A stretch of 64,000 nucleotides of DNA from an uncultured Woeseiaceae bacterium (GTDB lineage: Bacteria > Pseudomonadota > Gammaproteobacteria > Steroidobacterales > Woeseiaceae), in assembly GCA_945787845.1 (NCBI GenBank), contig CALZJH010000010.1:62001-126000 (forward strand), written 5' to 3'. Under the pieces are notes generated by a model that saw nothing but the letters and a program-made list of their open reading frames with translations, was not told where the DNA came from and did not search any database. Every line of letters starts with the position of its first letter. Position 1 is the stretch's first letter. The position numbers and the translations under genes were made by a program. Positions 48,961-57,974 of this stretch are shown here, piece by piece.

Positions 48961-50331
48961 ATGGAATGGGTTGCCGCACTGCTGTTCATCACCGTGATCC
49001 TCGTCTTGCTGGCGGGATTCCCGGTGGCGTTCACGCTTGGCGGCACAGCACTGATATTCGCGGCGGTCGGCGTCGTAGGCGGTACATTTAACGAGGCATT
49101 GCTGCTGGGTCTGCCGAATCGCGTCTTCGGCATCATGACGAACGAGACGCTGGTTGCCGTGCCCTTGTTCGTCTTCATGGGTGTGACGCTGGAGCGTGCG
49201 CGCATCGCGGAGGAGTTGCTCGAGACCCTGAGTGCGCTGTTCGGCACCCTGCGCGGTGGGCTCGGGATCTCAGTCACACTCGTCGGCATGCTGCTGGCCG
49301 CGAGCACGGGCATTGTCGGGGCTACCGTTGTAACGATGGGCCTGCTGTCATTGCCGACCATGCTGAAGCGCGGCTATTCACCCGAGGTTGCCACCGGCAC
49401 GATATGCGCATCGGGCACGCTGGGACAGATCATCCCGCCGTCGATCATTCTCGTGATGCTCGGCGACGTGATGACCACGGCCTACCAGCAGGCGCAGCTC
49501 GAAATGGGTATCTACTCGCCCAAGACCGTGTCCGTCGGTGACCTGTTTGCCGGCGCGCTGATTCCCGGCATGATGCTGGTCGGCTTGTACGTGCTTTATA
49601 TTCTGGGCGTTGCCTTCTTCAAGCCGGCGTCGATGCCGGCTCATCAGCAGGAAGGCGAAGGCCGGGTTTCGTTTTTCAAGGTCATCAAGGCACTCGCGCC
49701 GCCATTGATCCTGATCTTCGCGGTGCTGGGGTCAATACTCAAGGGACTCGCAACGCCGACCGAGGCGGCAGGCGTCGGCGGCATGGGCGCTTTGCTGCTT
49801 GCGCTGCTGCGGCGCGAGCTGAACCTCGAACGCTTGCAGGACATCATGCGCGCAACCCTGCGGATCAGCAGTATGGTCTTCCTGATTCTCATCGGCGCGT
49901 CGATCTTCTCGCTGGTTTTTCGTGGCTATGGCGGCGACGACGGGGTCCGCGCGATTCTCGAGTCACTGCCGGGCGGGGTCGTCGGCGCGGTCATTGTCGT
50001 CATGGCTGTCATGTTCCTGCTCGGTTTCGTTCTGGACTTCATCGAGATCACATTCGTTGTGGTGCCAATCGTCGGGCCGGTGTTGCTCGCCATGGGCCTG
50101 GATCCGGTGTGGCTCGGCATCATGATCGCAATCAACCTGCAGACTTCCTTCCTGACGCCGCCTTTCGGCTTTGCCTTGTTTTATTTGCGTGGCGTGGCGC
50201 CGGCGGCCGTGACGACTGCCCAGATCTACCGCGGCGCGATCCCGTTTGTTGCGATTCAGCTTCTGGCGCTGCTGCTGCTGGCGATCTTTCCCGAACTGGT
50301 TACCTGGCTTCCCGGCAAGATGTACGGTTAA
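48961..50331 (+). CDS. dctM: TRAP transporter large permease (DctM type)
   Basis: The 456-residue, 12-13-helix protein forms the Na+-coupled translocation path of a TRAP transporter. Typical segments are AASTGIVGATVVTMGLLSLP, ASGTLGQIIPPSIILVMLG and TPPFGFALFYLRG. It directly follows dctQ. Its TAA stop shares a TTAA palindrome with the stop of the convergent aminotransferase gene. Confidence 0.95.
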   Translation: MEWVAALLFITVILVLLAGFPVAFTLGGTALIFAAVGVVGGTFNEALLLGLPNRVFGIMTNETLVAVPLFVFMGVTLERARIAEELLETLSALFGTLRGGLGISVTLVGMLLAASTGIVGATVVTMGLLSLPTMLKRGYSPEVATGTICASGTLGQIIPPSIILVMLGDVMTTAYQQAQLEMGIYSPKTVSVGDLFAGALIPGMMLVGLYVLYILGVAFFKPASMPAHQQEGEGRVSFFKVIKALAPPLILIFAVLGSILKGLATPTEAAGVGGMGALLLALLRRELNLERLQDIMRATLRISSMVFLILIGASIFSLVFRGYGGDDGVRAILESLPGGVVGAVIVVMAVMFLLGFVLDFIEITFVVVPIVGPVLLAMGLDPVWLGIMIAINLQTSFLTPPFGFALFYLRGVAPAAVTTAQIYRGAIPFVAIQLLALLLLAIFPELVTWLPGKMYG

Positions 50332-51647
50332 CCGCAGGCGCCCCTGATCGCGGCATCCAGCTTTTGCACAAGTTCTTCCTCGTGCTCATCCCCGATCACG
50401 TAAGGCGGGGCCAGCAGGATGTGATCACCCAATCGACCGTCCACGGTGCCGCCCATGCCGTACACCATCAGTCCGTAGTCCATCGCGGCTCGTTGAACGC
50501 GATTGTGCGTCTTTAACGCCGGATCGAGCGGCGCCTTGGTAGCGCGGTCGGCCACAAGCTCGACGGCGAGGAACAGCCCGCGGCCCCGCACATCGCCGAC
50601 ATTGGGGTGATCGTCCAACTGGGTCTGCAGTTGCTGCAGGACGGATGCCCCGCGAGTTCGGACATTCTCAAGCAGGTTCTCCTTGTCGATCGCGGTCAGC
50701 GTCGCCAGCGACGCTGCCACGGCCGTCGCGTGACCCATGAACGTGTGACCGTGCTGGAAGAAGCCGCTGCCCGCGCGGATGGCATCGGTAATCTCGTCCC
50801 GGCACAGAAGTGCGCCCACAGGCTGGTAGCCAGCGGCAAGACCCTTTGCCATCGTGACCATATCCGGAATCACGCCCTCCTGTTCATACGCCATCATCGT
50901 TCCGGTCCTGCCGGTACCGCACATGACTTCGTCGAGGATCAGGTGTACGCCGTATTGATCGCAAATCTCCCGGATGCGTTTGAAATAGCCGGGAACAGGA
51001 GCAACCGCACCGGCAGTGGCCCCAACCACGGTCTCAGCGACAAACCCGGCAACGTTCGTCGGCCCCAGTTTCTGGATCTTGCTTTCCAGTTCGTTGGCCG
51101 TACGCTGTCCGTATTCCTCCAGAGTCTCGTCGTCGCCGCGCTCGCGGTACTCGAAGCAGGGTGCAATATGGTGCCCGTCGACCATGATCGGGGCAAAGTT
51201 GGCACGGCGCCACTGGTTGCCGCCCGTCGCCAGGGCTCCGAGGGTATTCCCGTGATAACTCTGGCGGCGGGCGATATACAGATGACGCCCGGGTTCGCCG
51301 ATTTCGACAAAGTACTGGCGCGACAACTTGAGAGCGGCCTCTACCGCTTCCGAGCCACCGCTAAGCAAAAGGACCTTGCCCATACCGGGTGCGGCGCCGA
51401 CGATGCGGTCAGCGAGCTGCTCCATCGCGTCGGTCGTGAAGAAGGACGTGTGTGCGTATGGCAGCGTCCGCAACTGATTCTGAATCGCTGCAATGACGTC
51501 AGGATGACTGTGGCCGAGGCAGGACACAGCCGCCCCGCCGCAGCCGTCGAAGTAGCGTTTGCCGTGCTCGTCGTAAACATAGACGCCGTCACCGCGTGCG
51601 GCGCGCGGTGGTCGGTGAAGCAGACTTCGATGTAGCGCATGACTCAT
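50328..51647 (-). CDS. Class III (PLP-dependent) aminotransferase
   Basis: A 439-residue aspartate aminotransferase-family class III enzyme. The PLP lysine is in TMAKGLAAGYQPVGALL. LILDEVMCGTGRTG holds the Asp that contacts the PLP nitrogen, and LSGGSEAVEAALKLSRQY and SYHGNT are cofactor-binding loops. The start is ATG at 51647 with GAGG upstream; the frame extends to 51677. Enzymes of this class act on omega-amino acids, diamines or similar amines with pyruvate or 2-oxoglutarate. The surrounding TRAP transporter, FAD oxidase and RpiR regulator suggest catabolism of one amine or amino acid; the substrate is not identifiable. Confidence 0.9.
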   Translation of the reverse strand: MSHALHRSLLHRPPRAARGDGVYVYDEHGKRYFDGCGGAAVSCLGHSHPDVIAAIQNQLRTLPYAHTSFFTTDAMEQLADRIVGAAPGMGKVLLLSGGSEAVEAALKLSRQYFVEIGEPGRHLYIARRQSYHGNTLGALATGGNQWRRANFAPIMVDGHHIAPCFEYRERGDDETLEEYGQRTANELESKIQKLGPTNVAGFVAETVVGATAGAVAPVPGYFKRIREICDQYGVHLILDEVMCGTGRTGTMMAYEQEGVIPDMVTMAKGLAAGYQPVGALLCRDEITDAIRAGSGFFQHGHTFMGHATAVAASLATLTAIDKENLLENVRTRGASVLQQLQTQLDDHPNVGDVRGRGLFLAVELVADRATKAPLDPALKTHNRVQRAAMDYGLMVYGMGGTVDGRLGDHILLAPPYVIGDEHEEELVQKLDAAIRGACG

Positions 51648-51670
51648 AGTCATCACCTCGGACTGACGCG

Positions 51671-52537
51671 TTACCAATACGCGCTGATTTTCGACAATTG
51701 CTTTTCGGCTTCCTGGATAATACTGACGGCGTCGCCACCCTTTTTGGCGACCAGCAGGGTAATCAACGCCTGCACTACCGCAAGCGCGCCAGTGAACGAG
51801 TGGTAGAAGGACGCAGAGCGATTCTGCGTGACGATCGTTTGGCTGGCCGACGATGCGGCAGGCGACACGAGGCTATCGGTGACCGCCACAATTTTCGCTC
51901 CGGCGTCCGCCGCGTATTCGACCGCATCGATCGTCAACTGCGTGTACGGCGGGAAGGAAATGACCAGCAGGCTGTCCTTCTCGCTGATGCCCCTCAGCTG
52001 ATCTGCAAAGATACCGGCGTGGGTATCGACCAGCAGGCTGTTCTCCTGGAACAGCTGATAGGCGTAGTGAAACAGGAAGGCCGGCGCATACGCGCCACGC
52101 AGGCCAAGCACATAGACACGGCGACATTGGTGCAGGGTCTCGGCGGCCGCAACCATGGTCGCGTAGTTTTCGTCCGACAGCGTGCGCTCGACGTTGGCGA
52201 TCTCCTGCTCCCGGAGCTCGGCGAACAGCCCCTCGCTATCGCCCGAGCTACGACGCTGGACAGCCTGGAGCTTGGACGCAAACCGGGGCTCATTCTTACG
52301 GAGGCGTTCGCGAAACGGCTCACGCAGTGCCTCGTAGCCTTCAAAGCCGAGCGACCGGCTCAGGCGGCTTACGGTCGCCGGCTTCACGCCCGCACCGCTC
52401 GCCACGGTACGCATCGAGTTGAGCCCAACCTCTTCCGGGTTTTCGAGCATATACCTGGCTGCTTTCTGTAACTCCGGCGTCAGCTCGGAGAAGGACTCGG
52501 TAAGAAGCCTGACCGTATCGGGATATCGAGTGCTCAT
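51671..52537 (-). CDS. MurR/RpiR-family transcriptional regulator
   Basis: A 288-residue regulator with an N-terminal RpiR helix-turn-helix (about residues 35-75, MRTVASGAGVKPATVSRLSR) and a C-terminal SIS domain (about 125-260, VYVLGLRGAYAPAFLFHYAY) that normally binds a phosphosugar or amino-sugar. Located 23 bases upstream of the aminotransferase gene on the same strand and divergent from the TonB receptor, so it probably controls both. The direct repeats at 52556-52584 are candidate operators. Confidence 0.9.
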   Translation of the reverse strand: MSTRYPDTVRLLTESFSELTPELQKAARYMLENPEEVGLNSMRTVASGAGVKPATVSRLSRSLGFEGYEALREPFRERLRKNEPRFASKLQAVQRRSSGDSEGLFAELREQEIANVERTLSDENYATMVAAAETLHQCRRVYVLGLRGAYAPAFLFHYAYQLFQENSLLVDTHAGIFADQLRGISEKDSLLVISFPPYTQLTIDAVEYAADAGAKIVAVTDSLVSPAASSASQTIVTQNRSASFYHSFTGALAVVQALITLLVAKKGGDAVSIIQEAEKQLSKISAYW

Positions 52538-52555
52538 GGTTGCTGATGAAACAAG

Positions 52556-52584
52556 TGATTCATACAGTCACTATACTGATTCAT
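52556..52584. promoter_or_regulatory. Candidate operator: TGATTCAT direct repeats
   Basis: TGATTCAT occurs at 52556-52563 and again at 52577-52584, a spacing of 21 bases or two helical turns, in the gap between the divergent rpiR-type gene and the TonB receptor gene. This is a plausible binding site for the RpiR-family protein. No footprint data exist here. Confidence 0.45.
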
Positions 52585-52698
52585 TCGTTGCAATAACAAC
52601 ACCTTTCGGCTAGGTTTGTTGTAGGAAGCTGTGAGACTTGCGGCCACGCTCTGTGGCCGTTAAGCATCAATCATTCTTCACCAGAGGGGGAAATTCAG

Positions 52699-55179
52699 AT
52701 GAAGAAAAACTCACTTTCATTGGGCGTGTTTGCCGCAATGCTCGCCGCGGGCGGGTTGACGGCCCAGACCGCCATCGCTCAAGACGGCGCCGATGACGAA
52801 TTCATCGAAGAGATCGTCACCACCGGCTCGCGTAGCGCCAAGCCGCGCTCAGCCGGCGATTCGCCGGTTCCCGTTGATGTCATCAACGCCGATGACTTCA
52901 CGGCCATGGGCAACACGGCGGACCTGACCGACAACATCAAGGCACTGGTGCCGTCTTACACGGCCACGCCCGCCACAGGTGACGGCAGTGCTTTTGTCCG
53001 TCCGACGTCACTGCGCGGCACAGCACCCGACCAGACGCTCGTGCTGATTAATGGCAAGCGCCGACATCGCTCGGCACTCGTCCAGTTCTTCGCGCCCGCC
53101 GCCGGTAACGGCGCCCACGGTGTCGACATCGGCATGATTCCTGGAATGGCGGTCAAGCGCGTCGAGGTGCTACGCGACGGCGCCGCCTCGCAGTACGGCT
53201 CTGACGCCATTGCCGGTGTGATCAACTTTATCGTTAGAGACGATGCCGAAGGCGGTAGCGTGAAGGTCCAGTATGGCGAGCACTTCGATGGCGAGCAAAG
53301 CCTGCACGCCGGCGCCAATATCGGCTTGCCGATTGGCACCAGCGGCTTCATCAACGCGACGCTCGAATACGTTGACAACGACGCATTGTCGCGTGGTATT
53401 CAGCGCCCCGATGCACAGGCCCTGATTGACGCCGGAACTCCGGATGTGGGTACCGACGCGCCGTTTGGTGACGCACCGCTGGTACAGACCTGGGGACGCC
53501 CGGAGACCGAGGGAGTGCGTTTCTTCCTGAATTCGGGGTTTGAGCTCAGTGGTTCGTCCGAGCTCTATGCGCGTTTTAGCCTTGCCGAAACAGATGGGCG
53601 TTATCGCTTCTTCTACCGGAGCCCGACACACTCAACGTTTACCAGCCAGCGCGAATTCGGCGACGGCTGCCCGGTTTGTGACCCGGACCCGGCTTCGGAT
53701 CCGTTGGACCTGATCCCGGATACCCTGAGCTTGCGCGAGCAGGGCTTCGTTGGGCTACCCGGCGGATTCACGCCGTTCCTCGATGGTGCCCAGGACGATT
53801 CGAGCTTCGTCGTCGGCGTCAAGGGCGAGTTCGACAGCGGCATGCTGTACGACGTCAGCTACAGCTACGGCAAGAGTGAGCTGGACTACTTCCTTAACAA
53901 CACGGCTAACCCGTCTCTTGGGCCTGGTGACTTCCAGTCACTGCCCCAGATGGGCTTTGACGTGGGTGGCTATGCCCAGGAAGAGAACAACGTTAATGCG
54001 GACTTTTCCCTGGCGATGAGTGACAGTGTCAACCTGGCCTTTGGCTTCGAGACACGCGAGGAGACGTTTACCGCGATCGCAGGTGAGCCGAACTCTTTCC
54101 TCGGTTCGGGGTCGAGTGGCTTCCGCGGTGTCGAGCCCAAGAATGCCGGCGCGTTCAAGCGCGACAACGTGGCCATCTACGCCGACGTCGAGCATGACAT
54201 CAGCGATGCGTTCCTGGTTCAGTACGCGGCACGGTACGAGAATTACTCGGACTTTGGCGGCACGCTGAACGGCAAGGTTGCCGCTCGCTATCGCGTCAGT
54301 GACGCGTTTGCGTTACGCGGGGCAGTCTCGACAGGCTTCCACGCGCCGACGCCGGGCCAGTCGAATGTCAGCACCATTATTACGACATTCGACGGCACGA
54401 CCGGTTTGCAGGTTGAAGAGGGCCTGTTCCCGGTGAGCAACCCCGACGCTATTGATGCGGGCGCCACGGCGCTGACCGAGGAAACGTCGACGAACATCAG
54501 TGCAGGTTTCTCGCTCGATATCGGTGATTCTATTTCGGTTACGGCTGACATCTACAAGATTGAGGTTGAGGACCGCATCTATCGCACGGGCGACATTCCG
54601 CTGGCGTCGGATCCGGGTCGCTCGATTTCGTTCTACACCAACGCGCTTGATGTCGAGCATGAAGGTGTCGACATCGTTGCAACATCGTCGTTCGACATTG
54701 GCAACGAGACCAGTCTCGACCTGTCATGGGCCTATGCGTACGGCAAGGTCAACGTAACGGGGCAGAAGGAGATTCGGGGCATTCAGCCGGTCAACGAGGG
54801 GCTCGTGGAAGACATCGAGAACAACTACCCCGAGCACCGCTGGACGCTGACGGGTAATTTCCTGATCGGCGAAAACATTAATGTGATGAGCCGCATCAAC
54901 TTCTACGGCGAGCACTACGACGAGCGCGGTCGCATTGGTGTAGGCGCGGGCGAAAGCGCCCTGATCGACTCAACGTTCTACGTGGATCTTGAAGCCGGCT
55001 GGAACGTCAACGACAACTGGCGTGTTGTGCTCGGTGGTTCAAACATCTTCGATGAGTTCATCGATGAGATCGGCCCGCCGAACGCCAATCGCCTGAGTGT
55101 CGGCCTGCAGTATCCGCGACGCACAGTGGCCAACTACGAAGGTGGTTCCTGGTATCTCAAGGGAATCTATAACTGGTAG
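52699..55179 (+). CDS. TonB-dependent receptor of the TRAP/aminotransferase locus
   Basis: An 826-residue outer-membrane receptor with a signal peptide (residues 1-28, cleavage near AIAQDG), a TonB-box-like EEIVTTGSR, a plug domain (about 45-185, DQTLVLINGKRRHRSA and GAASQYGSDAIAGVINFIV) and a barrel ending SWYLKGIYNW. The gene has an AGGGGG Shine-Dalgarno. It is divergent from the RpiR-type regulator and lies within the catabolic locus, so it may import the same substrate or a precursor of it. It is distinct in length and sequence from the receptor at 26991. Confidence 0.9.
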   Translation: MKKNSLSLGVFAAMLAAGGLTAQTAIAQDGADDEFIEEIVTTGSRSAKPRSAGDSPVPVDVINADDFTAMGNTADLTDNIKALVPSYTATPATGDGSAFVRPTSLRGTAPDQTLVLINGKRRHRSALVQFFAPAAGNGAHGVDIGMIPGMAVKRVEVLRDGAASQYGSDAIAGVINFIVRDDAEGGSVKVQYGEHFDGEQSLHAGANIGLPIGTSGFINATLEYVDNDALSRGIQRPDAQALIDAGTPDVGTDAPFGDAPLVQTWGRPETEGVRFFLNSGFELSGSSELYARFSLAETDGRYRFFYRSPTHSTFTSQREFGDGCPVCDPDPASDPLDLIPDTLSLREQGFVGLPGGFTPFLDGAQDDSSFVVGVKGEFDSGMLYDVSYSYGKSELDYFLNNTANPSLGPGDFQSLPQMGFDVGGYAQEENNVNADFSLAMSDSVNLAFGFETREETFTAIAGEPNSFLGSGSSGFRGVEPKNAGAFKRDNVAIYADVEHDISDAFLVQYAARYENYSDFGGTLNGKVAARYRVSDAFALRGAVSTGFHAPTPGQSNVSTIITTFDGTTGLQVEEGLFPVSNPDAIDAGATALTEETSTNISAGFSLDIGDSISVTADIYKIEVEDRIYRTGDIPLASDPGRSISFYTNALDVEHEGVDIVATSSFDIGNETSLDLSWAYAYGKVNVTGQKEIRGIQPVNEGLVEDIENNYPEHRWTLTGNFLIGENINVMSRINFYGEHYDERGRIGVGAGESALIDSTFYVDLEAGWNVNDNWRVVLGGSNIFDEFIDEIGPPNANRLSVGLQYPRRTVANYEGGSWYLKGIYNW

Positions 55180-55204
55180 CGCTTGCTACACCCCTGAAAC
55201 GGAG

Positions 55205-55232
55205 AAGGCCGGTCGCGAGACCGGCCTTTTTT
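55205..55232 (+). terminator. Rho-independent terminator of the TonB receptor gene
   Basis: AAGGCCGGTC-GCGA-GACCGGCCTT (55205-55228) has a 10-bp perfect stem, a GCGA loop and then T residues. It converges on the FAD oxidoreductase gene, whose TAA stop is at 55231-55233. Confidence 0.92.
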
Positions 55233-56556
55233 ATAGCAGGCCCTTGCTCGTTGCGCTTCGCAGTTGCCGCATTAGCTCTACATCGTCGTAGCGGCTGCTG
55301 CTTAGGGGGCGCGCGTAATCCGGCAGCGGCGTGCCGCACACCCAGCCGGCGCACAGCTTGCCGGCGGCGCACGCGGACATGCTGCCAAAACCCGACAGGG
55401 CAGCGACCATGAACGCTCCGTCAGTCTGCATCGGCCCGATGAGGGGCCAGTTCTCTTCGGTCATCGTGTAATAGCCACCGTAATGCGAATACCGCGTGGG
55501 AGGTGTTTCAATGTAAGGCTCAAGCGCTGGAATAAAGGCGGCGGCACCGCGCATCACGATTTCCGGGAACTGCGGATCGGAGGCCGGCTCGTTGACCATG
55601 TCTTCCTGCGGCACGCTCGGAATGTCGTTGTACGCCCAGCCCAGCTTGACCCAGTTGCCGTGCGGGCCACCCTCCGGGCGACAGTGCGTACCGCCGGGCA
55701 ATGTTCGGGTGAGCCACGCAAGATTTGGGTCGGCGTTTAGCAGCGCCTGTTCTTCCGGGGTCCAGCCAAGGCGTTTCTCATCGAGATCGATCGAGAACGG
55801 CATGTCTCGTGCGATAGCACGCAGGCGGTCCTCGAACGCTACCTTCTGCTCGAAGATATTTTGTACCGGCAGCACTTCATCGAGCATTGCGGCAATGCGA
55901 GGCGCGAACGGTCCAGCGGCGTTGACGATCGTGTCGGCCGTAATGTCGTTCGCGCCGGAGACGTCGAGCATGAAGCGCTCATCCCGGGCAATCGCGGTCA
56001 CCTCGCCGCGCACCAGGCGGCCCCCTCGAGCGCGAATCTGATCGAGCATCCAGGCACCGAGTTGCTGGCCGCTGATGTCACCGCCGCGGCGAATATGGAT
56101 CACGTGGCGGATGTCCTTCGACAGCGCCGGGAATTTTTGCCGAAGCGCCGTGCGGTCGAGAATCGCAACATCGATGCCCGACTGGATCGCTGGTTCGAAT
56201 CCGGTAATGTCATCGCGCCGCGTCGCAAGCACGTAACCGCCCCGCGTCATGTTGAACACGTCGTCGGTGTCATGCGCCAGTCGATCGAGTTCGTCGATGC
56301 TCGCATCGGTGAACGCGGTCATCACCGGGTGCGGCCACCAATTGCGATAGTTGTCGCCCGACTGCGCGCTCGTGTAGCTCATGGGCTGGCGCGGATCGAT
56401 CATCACGATCGAGCCCCGACCATGTTCTACAGAGAGGTAATATGCCGCTGCGATGCCGGCGATACCGGCACCGATGACGGCAATCTCGACATCAGTAGTC
56501 GCGGGCAGCGAGATACGCCTTTTCAGAGATGCGTGAATTGGCCGACGCCTTTTCAA
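55231..56556 (-). CDS. FAD-dependent oxidoreductase of the D-amino acid/sarcosine oxidase (DAO) family
   Basis: A 441-residue flavoenzyme with an N-terminal Rossmann motif AVIGAGIAGIAAAYYLS and a C-terminal FAD-binding loop, MVAALSGFGSMSACAAGKL. The internal ADTIVNAAGPFAPRIAAM is typical of the family, whose members oxidise secondary or D-amino acids. The frame overlaps the dctP gene upstream by 65 bases when started at the TTG at 56556; there is no ATG near the Rossmann fold, so the start is uncertain. Translation is probably coupled to dctP. It is likely a catabolic enzyme for the transported compound. Confidence 0.85.
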   Translation of the reverse strand: MKRRRPIHASLKRRISLPATTDVEIAVIGAGIAGIAAAYYLSVEHGRGSIVMIDPRQPMSYTSAQSGDNYRNWWPHPVMTAFTDASIDELDRLAHDTDDVFNMTRGGYVLATRRDDITGFEPAIQSGIDVAILDRTALRQKFPALSKDIRHVIHIRRGGDISGQQLGAWMLDQIRARGGRLVRGEVTAIARDERFMLDVSGANDITADTIVNAAGPFAPRIAAMLDEVLPVQNIFEQKVAFEDRLRAIARDMPFSIDLDEKRLGWTPEEQALLNADPNLAWLTRTLPGGTHCRPEGGPHGNWVKLGWAYNDIPSVPQEDMVNEPASDPQFPEIVMRGAAAFIPALEPYIETPPTRYSHYGGYYTMTEENWPLIGPMQTDGAFMVAALSGFGSMSACAAGKLCAGWVCGTPLPDYARPLSSSRYDDVELMRQLRSATSKGLL

Positions 56557-57586
56557 GGAAATCGAAGTAGGCTTTGCCGATCTTCGCGGACGCCGGGTCG
56601 GTCGCCATCAGTTCCTCGACGACGTCCTTGCTTATCGACTTCAGCAGGGCCAGCACTTCCTGGGGGAAGGGGCGAATCTCGATGTTCTCATCCTGCTGCA
56701 GTTGCGCGAGGGACATCGCGTTGCCGTTGGTGTACTCCGCCGCCATGTCTGTCGTCACCGCCTGGCAGGTGGTTTCAACGATGGCCTGCAAATCGGCGGG
56801 CAATGACTCCCACGCCGCCTTGTTGATGATGGTCTCGAGACCCGGACCGGGCTCTTGCCAGCCTGGGTAGTAGTAGTAACGTGCGGCCTTGTGCAGGCCA
56901 AACGACGAGTCGTTATAGGGACCCACCCACTCGGTCGCGTCAATCGCGCCTGTCTGCAATGCGGTGAAAATTTCTGCGCCGGGCAGCGTCACTGGCGTCC
57001 CGCCTGCTCGTCTCAAGACCTCGCCACCCAGTCCCGGAATGCGCATCTTGAGACCCTTGAGATCATCAATGACGTTGATTTCCTTGTTGAACCAGCCGCC
57101 CATCTGCACGCCGGTATTGCCGGTTGGGAAAGGCACCAGGTTGAATGGCTCGTACAGCTCACGATACAGCTCGAGCCCGCCGCCGTAGTACATCCAGCCA
57201 TTCAGTTCCGTGTTGGTCATCCCGAACGGGATGGCGGTAAAGAACTGCGCCGCGTCGAGCTTGCCCTTGTGGTAGTAGGACGCACCGTGGCCCATTTCGA
57301 CGGTGCCTCGCGATACCGCGTCAAAGACTTCGAACGCCGGGACCAGTTCGCCCGCGCCATATACCTTTACCTTGATTCGGCCCCCGGACGCCGCCTCAAT
57401 GGCCGTCGCCACGTTCTCCGGCGCCATCCCGAGGCCCGGAAACTTTGGCGGCCAGGACGTGACGCAGGACCATTCGAAGGTCTCGCCAACGGTCGCTGTG
57501 CCATCGCCGCAATCCTTTTGTTCCTGCGCGCAGGCCGTAAGGCTGGCTGCTGCCGCGAGGCCGCCGACAAATTCTCTTCTTTTCAT
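56492..57586 (-). CDS. dctP: TRAP transporter substrate-binding protein (DctP type)
   Basis: A 364-residue periplasmic or lipid-anchored binding protein. The N-terminus MKRREFVGGLAAAASLTACA has an RR pair, a hydrophobic stretch and a lipobox-like TAC. The body has DctP/TakP features: GEVGHGASYYHKGK-like segment (here VEMGHGASYYHKGK), GFRIPGL-like (here LKMRIPGLGGEVLR with the Arg that binds the carboxylate) and WVGPYNDSSFGLHKAARYYYYP in part. It resembles binders of 2-oxo acids or other monocarboxylates. The permease genes lie at 48450-50331. It is transcribed with the FAD oxidoreductase. Confidence 0.92.
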   Translation of the reverse strand: MKRREFVGGLAAAASLTACAQEQKDCGDGTATVGETFEWSCVTSWPPKFPGLGMAPENVATAIEAASGGRIKVKVYGAGELVPAFEVFDAVSRGTVEMGHGASYYHKGKLDAAQFFTAIPFGMTNTELNGWMYYGGGLELYRELYEPFNLVPFPTGNTGVQMGGWFNKEINVIDDLKGLKMRIPGLGGEVLRRAGGTPVTLPGAEIFTALQTGAIDATEWVGPYNDSSFGLHKAARYYYYPGWQEPGPGLETIINKAAWESLPADLQAIVETTCQAVTTDMAAEYTNGNAMSLAQLQQDENIEIRPFPQEVLALLKSISKDVVEELMATDPASAKIGKAYFDFLEKASANSRISEKAYLAARDY

Positions 57587-57974
57587 AGTTATTCCCGAGG
57601 TCGTGGGCCTGTCGCTAGTGTAGTGATCGAGCCGGGGATTGCCAGCCCGCCTCGGTGGGCCGACGGTGGGAATAAGGAGCGTCTCTTATTTCCCACTTTT
57701 GTGTCTTTCTTGCGCGTTGAGTCGTCGTACTTGGCCATATTGGGTGGAAAAAGCCCCGATCTTTGGGATCGGGGCCTCACCTTCCCTGGTCCAGCCGGTG
57801 GAATCGTCCCGAGTAACCATCCCTGGCACCCCCGGGCCGACCTCAAACCGAGAATTTTTCCCACCGGCCGGTCAGAAAAGTCTCCCACGCAGGCCCGGCC
57901 AATGTGGCTTATCATTCTCCAGCTTGCGTGGACAAAGGGCGCAGCGCCCGCGAAATAAAGGAATACGGCGAGAA
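57587..57974 (-). other. Long leader/intergenic region upstream of dctP with possible structured RNA
   Basis: 388 bases without a supported gene. On the reverse strand it can form a stem between 57861-57868 (GCCGGTGG) and 57794-57801 (CCACCGGC), enclosing further G+C-rich arms, and it is followed by the terminator at 57753-57775, about 167 bases before the dctP start. This layout would suit an attenuator, a riboswitch or a short independent RNA. I could not match it to the glycine, TPP, cobalamin, FMN or c-di-GMP motifs by eye. The frame at 57589-57915 on this strand has no ribosome-binding site and is doubted. Confidence 0.4.
57752..57775 (-). terminator. Terminator-like hairpin inside the dctP leader
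   Basis: On the reverse strand, GCCCCGATC-CCAAA-GATCGGGGC is followed by TTTTTCC. It has a 9-bp perfect stem and a T-tract, so it should stop transcription before dctP unless an alternative fold prevents it. No gene on the same strand ends upstream of it within the window until tens of kilobases further on, so it is not a normal gene end. Confidence 0.75.

Noticed and set aside
47844..49361. Long 505-residue reverse frame opposite trkH, dctQ and dctM
   Set aside because: It is a shadow of three well-recognised forward genes and has no family features or ribosome-binding site.
57589..57915. 108-residue reverse frame upstream of dctP as a gene
   Set aside because: No Shine-Dalgarno, a composition rich in Arg, Gly and Pro, and it spans the terminator hairpin at 57752-57775.
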